A DNA stretch of 14,479 nucleotides from Verrucomicrobiales bacterium (GTDB taxonomy: Bacteria > Verrucomicrobiota > Verrucomicrobiia > Limisphaerales > UBA1096), in NCBI GenBank assembly GCA_028817635.1, contig JAPPPH010000124.1, positions 4,027 through 18,505 of the forward strand, in the 5' to 3' direction. The notes under the pieces were generated by a model. The model saw only the letters and a program-made list of their open reading frames with translations, was not told the origin of the DNA and did not search any database. Below, one piece after another: positions 1 through 6,733 of this stretch. A program made the translations under genes and the position numbers. Positions within the stretch are counted from its first letter, which is position 1, and each line of letters opens with the position of its first letter.

Positions 1-122
1 ATATCAGCCCAGCCCATGTCGTCCACGAGGAAGAACAGAAAGTTCGTCTGCTTGTCTGCCAGCGCCGGCAGGCTGACGCAAAGTGCGAAGGCGAAAACTG
101 AGAGATTACGAAGTGAGCGCAT
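1..122 (-). CDS. Sulfatase, N-terminal fragment (runs off the left edge)
   Basis: Partial gene read on the minus strand from an ATG at 120-122; 40 codons are present before the window edge. Residues 1-22 look like a Sec signal peptide: a basic start (MRSLRNL), a hydrophobic stretch, then an ALA site before DKQ. The mature start carries NFLFFLVDDMGWAD, the typical first strand of sulfatases, with D34-D35 as the expected calcium ligands. The catalytic CxPxR motif would lie beyond the window, so activity cannot be judged. It has the same orientation as the complete sulfatase at 885-2387, with a toxin-antitoxin pair between them. Family-level call only; the substrate is unknown. Confidence 0.85.
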   Translation of the reverse strand, partial: MRSLRNLSVFAFALCVSLPALADKQTNFLFFLVDDMGWAD

Positions 123-161
123 GGCCGCGAACCTATCGCGTGCTCCGTACTCAGGCAAGGG

Positions 162-563
162 TCACTTCCAGAGCACGTTCAGTTCGTAGTCAGAGTGTGC
201 CCAGTTCGGGTCGTTGGTGATGACGGTCAAGCCTTCCACTCGGGCCTGGGCGATCAGCATTCGATCGAAGGGGTCGCGATGCTTAAGTGTGGGCAACGAA
301 TAAACTTCACTGGCGTGATGGTAGTTGATGTCAAGAATGCGAAGGCCAAATTGTTGTAATCGATTCAAAAGTTGATCACCAACCCCGACCGGCATGTTCA
401 ACTTGCCCAATCGGGATTTTATGGCCATCTCCCAAATCGAAACGACACTGATGTGCTTTTCGTTTTCCACGTTCGAGATCGCCTCGATTGCTGACTTGGG
501 CAGGTTCCTCTCGTCCCCTTGCAGAAACCAATACAGCGTGCAGGTATCTAGCAGGAGCCTCAC
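162..563 (-). CDS. vapC: PIN-domain toxin, VapC family
   Basis: 133-residue PIN-domain protein, probably a magnesium-dependent ribonuclease that acts on tRNA or rRNA when freed from its antitoxin. The visible acidic residues fit the PIN active site: D6 in MRLLLDT, E45 in SIWEMAIK, and D97, D100 and D118 in HRDPFDRMLIAQA and ITNDPNW. The length is normal for the family, and it resembles the COG3744 branch that pairs with Phd/YefM-type antitoxins. The start is a GTG at 561-563, sharing a GTGA overlap with the antitoxin stop at 560-562, which implies translational coupling. It has no promoter of its own in view. The RNA target cannot be read from sequence. Confidence 0.9.
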   Translation of the reverse strand: MRLLLDTCTLYWFLQGDERNLPKSAIEAISNVENEKHISVVSIWEMAIKSRLGKLNMPVGVGDQLLNRLQQFGLRILDINYHHASEVYSLPTLKHRDPFDRMLIAQARVEGLTVITNDPNWAHSDYELNVLWK

Positions 564-793
564 TGATATTCGTCGAACTCAGGTAACGGATCGTTGAAAT
601 CCGAACTCATCTCTCCAAAAAACTCCTTCATACACCCCAGTTTCAATTTTAGTTTTGGCGGTTCTTTGCTTGGTGAGATGTCCGCTACTTTTTCCCCATT
701 ACGGGTGATGGTGAATGTTTCTCCAGCCTGCACTCGGCGCAGTAGTTCGGAGAACTTGGCCTTGGCTTCGTACGTTCCAATCGTCGTATTCAT
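560..793 (-). CDS. vapB: Antitoxin, Phd/YefM (VapB-like)
   Basis: 77-residue antitoxin upstream of, and overlapping, the PIN toxin. Residues 1-45 form the Phd/YefM DNA-binding fold (MNTTIGTYEAKAKFSELLRR, then AGETFTITRNGEKVADISP). The remaining acidic tail (SSDFNDPLPEFDEYQ) is the part expected to wrap and block the toxin. The start is ATG at 791-793. No Shine-Dalgarno sequence precedes it, and the nearest promoter-like signal would start transcription at about the ATG itself. Antitoxins of this family normally repress their own operon, and paired 9-bp repeats sit in the promoter. The name vapB is by partner; a Phd-type name would be equally fair. Confidence 0.9.
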   Translation of the reverse strand: MNTTIGTYEAKAKFSELLRRVQAGETFTITRNGEKVADISPSKEPPKLKLKLGCMKEFFGEMSSDFNDPLPEFDEYQ

Positions 794-799
794 GGCGCT

Positions 800-828
800 A
801 AAATATCCTGACTGGTCAGACTGGTCAA
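800..828 (-). promoter_or_regulatory. Predicted sigma-70 promoter of the vapBC pair
   Basis: Read on the minus strand, TTGACC (complement of 823-828; 5 of 6 consensus) is separated by exactly 17 bases from TATTTT (complement of 800-805; 4 of 6 consensus). A start site about 7 bases after the -10 falls at or next to the vapB ATG (791-793), predicting a leaderless transcript. The spacer and -35 are covered by two 9-bp repeats. Prediction from sequence only. Confidence 0.55.
810..827. repeat. Tandem 9-bp repeat, candidate antitoxin operator
   Basis: GACTGGTCA occurs twice back to back, at 810-818 and 819-827. The first copy, with the preceding T, also forms the inverted repeat TGAC-TG-GTCA (809-818). 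The pair lies between the -10 and -35 of the predicted vapBC promoter, where bound antitoxin would block RNA polymerase. The repeat is seen directly; its role as operator is inference. Confidence 0.5.
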
Positions 829-860
829 GTTGGTGGATGATTTGCTGCTAACTCATTGAA

Positions 861-872
861 AATCAATTGATT
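861..872. other. 12-bp perfect palindrome AATCAATTGATT
   Basis: A perfect palindrome in the 91-base gap between the sulfatase stop (885) and vapB. It lies upstream of the predicted vapBC promoter and could be an additional protein-binding site. It is AT-rich and short, so it may also be chance. Confidence 0.25.
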
Positions 873-884
873 AGCGGGTGCTAG

Positions 885-2387
885 TTACAGCTCTGGCTCT
901 TTCCACTCGGGGATTCCGCCGTTCTTGGTCTGTTCGTCGAACCAGACATGGTAGGGGCGGGTTTTGGACATTGGCACACCTTCGTTAACCATGAGAGGCC
1001 GGGCTTCGCTCCAGAATTGCTCGTAGGCGGCCTGCATCTTTTTGACGACTCTCGGGTGTTTTTCGACGACGTTGGTTTTTTGCCCCGGATCGTTTTTCAT
1101 GTTGTATAGGCTACCTTGTGTCTTGGTTCCTTTTCTGGCGGATTGCGGGGCGACGTAGCGCCATTTTTCGCTGCGGATCGAGTAGTTGAACATCTTGTGT
1201 TCGTCGGGATTGGTTCCGGTTGGCCAACGGCCGCGATGGGTGAACAGGTAGCGATTGTCGGGTAGCCTCTTTTTCTTACCGGTGAGCAACGGCAGAAAAC
1301 TACGACCCTCCACTTGGCCAAGCGGTAGTTTTTTGATGCCGGCGATCTCGGCAAAGGTGGGTAGCACATCGATGTGGGCACTTAGGGTAGGGATGTCACG
1401 ACCGGCCTGCCATTGACCATCCCAGCGGACGAGAAAAGGCACTCGCACACCACCCTCCTCGGCACTGCCTTTCAGGCCTTTCATCCCGGCATTAAAAAAC
1501 GGATAGCCCTTGGCCACTTCCTGACCCATGCGGCCGGAGCCACCGCCAGTCATGCCGTTGTCGCTCATGAAAATCAGAACGGTGTCCTTGTACAAATCCC
1601 ATTCTTCCAATTTGCCCATCAACCGGCCCATGTTCTCGTCGATGTTCTCGATCATGCCGTAGAAGCCGGCCTGTGTTTTACCGAAGCCGCGATCGGTGAA
1701 GTACTTGGTGTTTTTTGGCGGGGCGATGAATGGGCCGTGTGGCGCGTTTGTGGTGATGTATGCGAAGAACGGTGAATCGCCTTTTTTCTTTTCCTTGATC
1801 CAACCAAGCGCGGCGGTGAAGAAAATGTCGGTGCAGAAGCCGTTGGTTTTCACGAACGATCCGTTGTGGCGTACGACCGGGTCAAAGTACTTGTTGCCCG
1901 GGGCATCCGCGCAGCTGCAGTTGTACGCTTGGCCAATGCCGCCCGCGCCGTGAATGAACGCTTCGTCAAAACCGCGCTTGTGCGGTTGGTACGGTTCCTC
2001 ATCGCCAAGATGCCATTTGCCGAAAATGCCGCTGGTGTAACCGGCCTGTTTGAGCACCTGCGGCAGGGTGGTGGCCTTGAGTGTCATTCGTTCGCGCTCG
2101 AGGATCGTGTGCGTCACTCCGTTTTTCATTGGGTGCCGCCCGGTCATCAATGCAGCCCGCGTCGGCGCACACGTCGGGCTCACCATGAAGCGCGTGAAGC
2201 GGGTACTCGTGTCGTACAACTTGTCCAGATGCGGGGTGCGAATCCACGGGTGGCCGTGTCGACCGATCGGGCCGTAGCCTTGGTCATCGGTGATGACGAG
2301 AATGATGTTTGGTTTCTTCGCCTGTGCTTCGTTTAGACCACAGAGCACACAGAGGACCGCGGAGAGCAATCGCAACGTGAATCGCAT
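885..2387 (-). CDS. Secreted sulfatase, formylglycine-dependent (arylsulfatase A-like)
   Basis: 500-residue sulfatase, family S1 type, that hydrolyses sulfate esters, probably on polysaccharide fragments in the periplasm. Residues 1-23 form a Sec signal peptide ending AQA before KKPNIILVITDDQG. Visible active-site features are D34-D35 (calcium ligands), C73 in CAPTRAALMTGR (CxPxR; the Cys is converted to formylglycine by a maturase not in this window), K124 and H126 in GKWHLG, H217 in NAPHGP, D276-N277 in MSDNG and K306. All catalytic positions are present, so it should be active. Many cysteines (C157, C159, C185) suggest disulfides. The start at 2385-2387 is ATG with no evident ribosome binding site. 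It is divergent from 2463. The substrate cannot be named from sequence. Confidence 0.95.
   Translation of the reverse strand: MRFTLRLLSAVLCVLCGLNEAQAKKPNIILVITDDQGYGPIGRHGHPWIRTPHLDKLYDTSTRFTRFMVSPTCAPTRAALMTGRHPMKNGVTHTILERERMTLKATTLPQVLKQAGYTSGIFGKWHLGDEEPYQPHKRGFDEAFIHGAGGIGQAYNCSCADAPGNKYFDPVVRHNGSFVKTNGFCTDIFFTAALGWIKEKKKGDSPFFAYITTNAPHGPFIAPPKNTKYFTDRGFGKTQAGFYGMIENIDENMGRLMGKLEEWDLYKDTVLIFMSDNGMTGGGSGRMGQEVAKGYPFFNAGMKGLKGSAEEGGVRVPFLVRWDGQWQAGRDIPTLSAHIDVLPTFAEIAGIKKLPLGQVEGRSFLPLLTGKKKRLPDNRYLFTHRGRWPTGTNPDEHKMFNYSIRSEKWRYVAPQSARKGTKTQGSLYNMKNDPGQKTNVVEKHPRVVKKMQAAYEQFWSEARPLMVNEGVPMSKTRPYHVWFDEQTKNGGIPEWKEPEL
1220..1227. repeat. TTGGCCAA palindrome copy inside the sulfatase
   Basis: Exact 8-bp core flanked by G and C. 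Read on the minus strand it encodes the WP of GRWPTGT, the only full copy here in that reading frame. Confidence 0.7.
1313..1322. repeat. CTTGGCCAAG palindrome copy inside the sulfatase
   Basis: Perfect 10-bp palindrome, encoding LGQ of PLGQVEG on the minus strand. Confidence 0.85.
1929..1936. repeat. TTGGCCAA palindrome copy inside the sulfatase
   Basis: Exact core; the sequence on the right (TGCC) has drifted from the 10-bp form. It encodes IGQ of GIGQAYN on the minus strand. Confidence 0.65.
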
Positions 2388-2462
2388 GGGCTGTTCTTAC
2401 GGTATTTTTGTCGGTTTGCCAATTCCGCTTGCCGGGTTTGTCTGTGACTTTAGATTTGGGCG

Positions 2463-2750
2463 ATGAACGATTCGCGTCCCGAGTGGCTTGAGTGGGTGGA
2501 GAAGTTCAGCTTGCGATGCCTGTTGGTGTCGCTGGTTATTCTCGTGGTCTGGGCGGGGGCGGTGTTGTTGGCAGACGACTGGATTATTTCGCTGCATGCA
2601 AAATTTCTTGGCGTGGATGAATCGAACCTCGACCGATTTGCCTACGATGCCAAGTTGATCCACTACCAGTTCCTCGGCTTTTTCAAGTTGGGGGCGGCAT
2701 GCTTGTTTTTCATCCCGTGGCTGGTGTTGCGGTTTTCCCGTTGGAAATGA
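2463..2750 (+). CDS. Small two-helix membrane protein (DUF6868-like)
   Basis: 95-residue protein with two hydrophobic segments, about residues 16-37 (CLLVSLVILVVWAGAVLLAD) and 72-90 (GFFKLGAACLFFIPWLVLR). A short polar stretch with DDWIISLHAKFLGVDE lies between them. The layout and the motif W-hhSLHxxFLG followed by YQFLGFFK resemble, from memory, the DUF6868 family of small membrane proteins of unknown function. The start is ATG at 2463, 75 bases from the divergent sulfatase start. It is followed, after a 101-base gap holding a CTTGGCCAAG palindrome, by the GlpD-like gene on the same strand. It reads as real coding sequence because of the coherent topology and position. Function unknown. Confidence 0.75.
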   Translation: MNDSRPEWLEWVEKFSLRCLLVSLVILVVWAGAVLLADDWIISLHAKFLGVDESNLDRFAYDAKLIHYQFLGFFKLGAACLFFIPWLVLRFSRWK

Positions 2751-2759
2751 TTGCGGAAA

Positions 2760-2781
2760 CTTGGCCAAGCGCTTGGCCATG
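2760..2781. repeat. Intergenic palindrome CTTGGCCAAG plus a second half copy
   Basis: CTTGGCCAAG at 2760-2769 is followed at once by GCGCTTGGCCATGCG, a near copy with one arm altered. The pair gives overlapping stems (CCAAGCGCTTGG at 2764-2775 is itself palindromic). It lies 9 bases after the stop of the small membrane protein and about 80 bases before the GlpD-like gene. Confidence 0.85.
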
Positions 2782-2851
2782 CGGGGACGCCTGGCGGTTT
2801 ATGCTCGACTTAGATTTCGTATTTCGATAATCTCCTCTGCGTCGCCAGTTA

Positions 2852-4387
2852 ATGAATCTACGCAACCGAGAGGAACTCTTTACAGAAGCGAGCAACACCC
2901 GGTTCGACGTGGCCATCGTTGGCGCTGGCATCAATGGCGCGAGTCTGTACCACGAACTATGCGGGCGTGGTTACAAGGTGGTGCTCTTGGACAAGGGGGA
3001 TTTTGCCTGCGGCACCAGTCAGGCGTCGGCGATGATGGTCTGGGGTGGACTGCTTTACCTCCGCAATTTTGACATCAAGGCGGTGGTTGAGTTTTCCCTG
3101 TCGCGGGATCGAATGATCGAGCGGCTGGATGGCCGGGTGCGAAAGCAGTCGTTTCGATATATTCCGGATTCAAATGGACGGAATCATTGGCTGACCTTGT
3201 CGGCGTTTTATCTCTACTGGATTTTGAGTTCGCTGAGGCGTGAACAGCCTTCTTTACAGCGGTCGTTCCCGGAGTCGAATCTCATCAACCATGACGAGCA
3301 CAATCTCGGCGGCATCCTCTTCGAGGAGGGCATGTTGAACAGTTCCGACTGCCGTTTCGTGCTGGACTGGATCACGAAACATTCAGGGGAAGGGCAGGTG
3401 GCGCTCAACCACACCTCGGTTGTGGATGGGGCTTATTCAAAAAAGGACAAATGTTGGCGACTGGATCTGCGGGATCAGTTGACCGGTGAGGAATCCCACG
3501 CCCGGGCGGCCTGCGTGGTCAACTGCGCCGGGGTCTGGGCGGACCGGGTCAACGATCAGTTTGGAATCGAGTCGCCCTACAAGCACGTTTTCAGCAAGGG
3601 GGTTTTTGCCGGGATCAAAAAGGCAGCGGGACATGAAGTGCCGCTTATTTTTGAGTTGGGCGAATTGGACGACACCTATTTGTGTCTGCCTTGGGGGCCG
3701 GTGTCACTGCTTGGCCCGACCGAGACCGCCGTAGCCACACCGGAGGAGGGGTTCACCCCGGAACAAGGGGACGTGGAATACCTGCTGCATCACGCGAACC
3801 GACGACTGGCTGCCCCCGTTGCCGCGTCGGATATCACGATGTTGCGAACCGGTATTCGACCACTGGTGGTCGATCGCAGTTACGATGCCGATGAGTATCC
3901 GCTCGATCTTTCTCGGCGGTTTCAACTCGTGGAGGATGGGGGCAAACCGTGGGTGTCAACCTACGGCGGGAAGATCACCGGATGCGCCCAGTTTGCGCGG
4001 AAAGTAGCCGACGCCTTGGCCAAACGCGCGGGCGTTCCAAAGCTAAATGGCGCTCATGCCAACGGTGCGCTTGGCCAAGTGGAGACGGAATCGTTTCCCG
4101 GGATGCCGGAGGCGGTGCCTTCGATCGACTGGTGTGTCCGCAATGAAGCCTGTTGCACGCTGGATGATTATCTTCGCCGCCGGACGAACATTTCACAATG
4201 GACCTCCCGCGAGGGGCTTGGGGAGGACAACGAGCACCTGCCGCAAATCGAGCGCTTGGCCAAGCGGCTTTATCCCGGCCAAGCGGCGGCAGATAAGGCG
4301 GTTCGCGACTACGTGCAGCGGGTGGAACAGACTTTTGACCGGTTGACCGGTCGACAAATTCAACGAAATGGAACAGCAAAAAACTGA
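2852..4387 (+). CDS. FAD-dependent oxidoreductase, GlpD-like
   Basis: 511-residue flavoprotein of the DAO / glycerol-3-phosphate dehydrogenase superfamily. The N-terminal dinucleotide fold is clear (VAIVGAGINGA, glycines 24, 26 and 29, then VVLLDKGDFACGTS). GlpD-like blocks follow: GGLLYL (65-70), CVVNCAGVWAD (221-231), LCLPWGPVSLLGPTE (277-291), TGIRPLVVD (333-341) and YGGKITG (371-377). The usual GlpD stretch around SRSTKLIHGGLRYL is altered to SQASAMMVWGGLLYL, so glycerol 3-phosphate may not be the substrate. The C-terminal part after residue 400 is shorter than in classical GlpD. The gene holds three copies of the TTGGCCAA palindrome near its 3' end, and its last 20 bases overlap the aminotransferase start. 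ATG at 2852; no clear Shine-Dalgarno sequence; a GATAAT at 2826-2831 is a possible -10. The FAD oxidoreductase call is secure; the glpD assignment is not. Confidence 0.85.
   Translation: MNLRNREELFTEASNTRFDVAIVGAGINGASLYHELCGRGYKVVLLDKGDFACGTSQASAMMVWGGLLYLRNFDIKAVVEFSLSRDRMIERLDGRVRKQSFRYIPDSNGRNHWLTLSAFYLYWILSSLRREQPSLQRSFPESNLINHDEHNLGGILFEEGMLNSSDCRFVLDWITKHSGEGQVALNHTSVVDGAYSKKDKCWRLDLRDQLTGEESHARAACVVNCAGVWADRVNDQFGIESPYKHVFSKGVFAGIKKAAGHEVPLIFELGELDDTYLCLPWGPVSLLGPTETAVATPEEGFTPEQGDVEYLLHHANRRLAAPVAASDITMLRTGIRPLVVDRSYDADEYPLDLSRRFQLVEDGGKPWVSTYGGKITGCAQFARKVADALAKRAGVPKLNGAHANGALGQVETESFPGMPEAVPSIDWCVRNEACCTLDDYLRRRTNISQWTSREGLGEDNEHLPQIERLAKRLYPGQAAADKAVRDYVQRVEQTFDRLTGRQIQRNGTAKN
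4016..4023. repeat. TTGGCCAA palindrome copy in the GlpD-like gene
   Basis: Exact core within CCTTGGCCAAAC. In frame it reads LAK of ALAKRAG. Confidence 0.65.
4070..4079. repeat. CTTGGCCAAG palindrome copy in the GlpD-like gene
   Basis: Perfect 10-bp palindrome only 54 bases after the preceding copy, encoding LGQ of ALGQVET in a low-conservation linker region. Confidence 0.85.
4253..4266. repeat. 14-bp palindrome CGCTTGGCCAAGCG in the GlpD-like gene
   Basis: Perfect 14-bp palindrome encoding RLAKR in ERLAKRLYPG. A half copy, CGGCCAAGCGG, follows about 10 bases downstream. Confidence 0.9.
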
Positions 4388-5627
4388 CACCCCGGCGATC
4401 CTCGGGGGGAAACCCGCGGTGACGCTGCCACAGGATGAGGCCAATCGTTGGCCGATTTTGACGGAGGAGGACGAGCGGGCTGTCGTCGAGGTCATGCGCT
4501 CCGGGAACATTACCACCCACCCGATCGCACGAGAGTTGGAGAACGACTACGCCGAGTTTACCGGCCGCCGGTTTGCGCTCTCGCACAACAATGGGACGTC
4601 GGCGTTGATGGCGGCGTTCTTCGCGATCGACCTGCAACCCGGCGACGAGGTAATCGTGCCGACCGCCACGTTTTGGGCCTCGGTGATCCCAATGCTCTGG
4701 CTCGGGGCGGTTCCGGTTTTTTGCGAATGCGAGGAGGAGCGGCTTGGCTTGTGCCCAGCCGATGTCGAGGCGAAGATCACCGACAAAACCAAGGCGATCG
4801 TAATCGTGCATCTTTGGGGCCTGCCGTCGAAAATGACCGAGTTGCAGGCCATCGCGGCGAAGCACGGCTTGAAAATCATCGAGGACGCCTCGCATGCGCA
4901 CGGGGCCAAGTGGCGTGGAAAACCGTGCGGCGCACTGGGGGATATCTCGGTGTTCAGCCTGCAAGGCGACAAGCTCGCTCCCGGCGGAGAGGGCGGCGTT
5001 TTTCTGTGTGATGACGAGGCGTATCTCGAGCGGGCCATGTGCATGGGTGACATGATGCGGATGCTCGAATTGCAGACGCCCGCGATGCGGTTCGCCGGCA
5101 CGACATTTGGCATCAAGACTCGGATTGCCCCGGTGTCGGCCGCGATCGCCCGGGTGCAACTCCGGCACTTGGCCAAGCGCAATGCCAGGCGCAATGAGAA
5201 TTTGGTTTACCTGTCTGAGGCGCTTGAGTCGCTTGGTTTTCACACATACCTCGGGCCGGAACATGTCGAACGCGTATACTTCGAGTTCTTAGTGCGACAC
5301 AATGAGGCCGCGACCGGGTTGCCGTTGGATTGGTTGATCGAGGCACTCGCGGCGGAGGGATGCGAGGTTCAGCGGCCGCGTTATCCGTTGCTGCACCAGC
5401 AGCCGTTGTTCACTGAGGGGGCATGGCAGCAGATCGCCCGCCTGCCGGAGGGAGCGCCCGTTCGTGAATATCGACCGGAGGACTTGCCACGGACACAAAC
5501 GGGAAATGAGTTGATATTCAAGCTGCCGTCTTTTCCTAATGCAGACCGGTCGTTGCTGGATCAGTACATCGTCGCGTTCCAAAAGGTCGTGACCAACGCG
5601 GAGACAATCAGTGCAGCCAAAGGTTAG
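4368..5627 (+). CDS. DegT/DnrJ/EryC1/StrS-family PLP aminotransferase
   Basis: 419-residue aminotransferase of the family that transfers an amino group from glutamate or glutamine to a keto-sugar or keto-cyclitol. Diagnostic parts are LGGKPAV near the N-terminus (as in StsC-like members), HNNGTSALMAAFFA (73-86, phosphate cup), DEVIVPTATFWA (93-104), IIEDASHAHGA (170-180, with D173 facing the pyridine nitrogen) and VFSLQGDKLAPGGEGG (195-210), where K202 is the expected Schiff-base lysine. Length is normal. It starts with ATG 20 bases inside the GlpD-like gene, so translation is probably coupled; the two may act in sequence on one sugar or cyclitol. It ends 2 bases before the stop of the convergent acetyltransferase. 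The exact substrate is not determinable. Confidence 0.92.
   Translation: MEQQKTDTPAILGGKPAVTLPQDEANRWPILTEEDERAVVEVMRSGNITTHPIARELENDYAEFTGRRFALSHNNGTSALMAAFFAIDLQPGDEVIVPTATFWASVIPMLWLGAVPVFCECEEERLGLCPADVEAKITDKTKAIVIVHLWGLPSKMTELQAIAAKHGLKIIEDASHAHGAKWRGKPCGALGDISVFSLQGDKLAPGGEGGVFLCDDEAYLERAMCMGDMMRMLELQTPAMRFAGTTFGIKTRIAPVSAAIARVQLRHLAKRNARRNENLVYLSEALESLGFHTYLGPEHVERVYFEFLVRHNEAATGLPLDWLIEALAAEGCEVQRPRYPLLHQQPLFTEGAWQQIARLPEGAPVREYRPEDLPRTQTGNELIFKLPSFPNADRSLLDQYIVAFQKVVTNAETISAAKG
5168..5177. repeat. CTTGGCCAAG palindrome copy in the aminotransferase
   Basis: Perfect 10-bp palindrome encoding LAK of RHLAKRNARRN. Confidence 0.85.
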
Positions 5628-5629
5628 CT

Positions 5630-6712
5630 TCAGCCTCTGCGTATGAAGCTGGTGAACCGGGCGAGGCTGTAATTAAGCCGGCCGGTGAAGCTGCGTTGGC
5701 AGATGAACGCATCCATCATGTCGCGGCTCCCGGTTTTGAATTTCAGCTTATAATCGTAGGCGCCCTGCATTAAGTCGAACTCGGTGCAGCCCTCGTTCAT
5801 CGCCCGCTCGATATTGAACAACATCAACTGTTTGCCGGGGGAATGTTTATGGTATTCCGGCAGGTAGGCGATGTGGTAAAACCCGTAGTATCCCTTTCGT
5901 CGAATGGCGATCTCAAACGCGATGGCCATTTGGTTGAGTCGCAATGCGGAGATTTCAACCTGACCGCTACCCATGAGACTTGGCAGGAGTTCATGGTAAA
6001 ATGCCTCGGTTCGTCGGTCGCTTAACAGCGCCTTTTTCTCGCGGTTTTTCCAGCTGACTTTTTCGATGGTTCGCATCTCGGTTTCGATCCGGCGATAGTC
6101 GTCTTCTGTTCGGTACACCGCGTATTCCACTGTGCCGAGTTTTTCGAGTTGCTTCGCGTCGTACCGGAGAGACTTGCGGGTCTTGGTGCCGAGTGTCGAT
6201 TCCAGAAAACTTTCGAAATCTGCCTGTCGCGATAGATCGATGTACGGGGCGGAGATCCGTTTTTGAATGAGCGCAAAGTTTGAAAACTTCGATAACGCAG
6301 GCCGAAGGTGGTTGCTCACGAACGAGTCGGTAAAAAGGGGCACCCAGATAAAACGATAATCCTCCAGTAGCTTTTTGAGATGAAGGAGTGTCGCCTGAAT
6401 TAGTTCAGGGTCGTTCCGGATGAAAAGCGGGTTAAGTATGTAGCCCCTGTCGGCCAAGCCGGCCCAGAGGCCTTTGCCCCCGATGGCCGGGTATTCAAAA
6501 AATGGCCAGACGGCGGCGAGCCGGTCGTCTGCGTCACGAACGATGAGTGTGATCGGAAAGACCTGCGGCCCGGCGTGCTCGAGCCAGGTAAACACCCATT
6601 CCGCAGAGAGGAACGGGTTGGGGGAGTCGGCTTTGTGAAACAGGTCGCGCCACTCGGATTCCAACGCCTCGAGAGGCGTTTCGCCGATGATGACCTGTGC
6701 GGTGTACGGCAT
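5630..6712 (-). CDS. CelD/BcsL-family GNAT acetyltransferase
   Basis: 360-residue protein of the Acetyltransf_6 (BioF2-like) group, which transfers acyl groups during exopolysaccharide or peptide-like modification. The N-terminal half has the typical pattern ALESEWRDLFHKADSPNPFLSAEWVFTWLEH (residues 16-46). The second half holds the GNAT core, roughly 165-320, with SLRYDAKQLEKLG, EVSALRLNQMAIAFEIAIRRKGYYGFYH-type strands, the run HSPGKQLMLFNIERAMNEG and EFDLMQGAYDYKLKFKTG. I start it at ATG 6710-6712 (MPYTAQVIIGE). An upstream TTG at 6730 would add MAKRQV, but that TTG is part of a palindromic repeat and is unlikely to be a start. It lies 21 bases downstream of the HEAT-tailed sulfatase and is probably co-transcribed. 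Acyl donor and acceptor unknown. Confidence 0.82.
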   Translation of the reverse strand: MPYTAQVIIGETPLEALESEWRDLFHKADSPNPFLSAEWVFTWLEHAGPQVFPITLIVRDADDRLAAVWPFFEYPAIGGKGLWAGLADRGYILNPLFIRNDPELIQATLLHLKKLLEDYRFIWVPLFTDSFVSNHLRPALSKFSNFALIQKRISAPYIDLSRQADFESFLESTLGTKTRKSLRYDAKQLEKLGTVEYAVYRTEDDYRRIETEMRTIEKVSWKNREKKALLSDRRTEAFYHELLPSLMGSGQVEISALRLNQMAIAFEIAIRRKGYYGFYHIAYLPEYHKHSPGKQLMLFNIERAMNEGCTEFDLMQGAYDYKLKFKTGSRDMMDAFICQRSFTGRLNYSLARFTSFIRRG

Positions 6713-6719
6713 GACTTGC

Positions 6720-6733
6720 CGCTTGGCCAAGCG
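6720..6733. repeat. 14-bp palindrome filling the sulfatase-acetyltransferase gap
   Basis: Perfect CGCTTGGCCAAGCG directly abutting the sulfatase stop codon (6734-6736) and ending 7 bases before the acetyltransferase ATG. It makes up two thirds of the intergenic spacer and, read as a TTG codon, creates a false upstream start for the next gene. Confidence 0.9.

Noticed and set aside
2397..2780. Minus-strand frame beginning MAKRLAKFP
   Set aside because: Its start is the palindromic repeat and it runs antisense to the small membrane protein, which has coherent transmembrane topology.
2826..2831. GATAAT as a promoter -10 for the GlpD-like gene
   Set aside because: No acceptable -35 element lies 16-18 bases upstream, so it is mentioned only within the gene entry.
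3975..5264. 429-codon open frame on the minus strand
   Set aside because: It is antisense to the GlpD-like and aminotransferase genes and its translation is rich in R, H, G and P without any domain: a GC-driven shadow.
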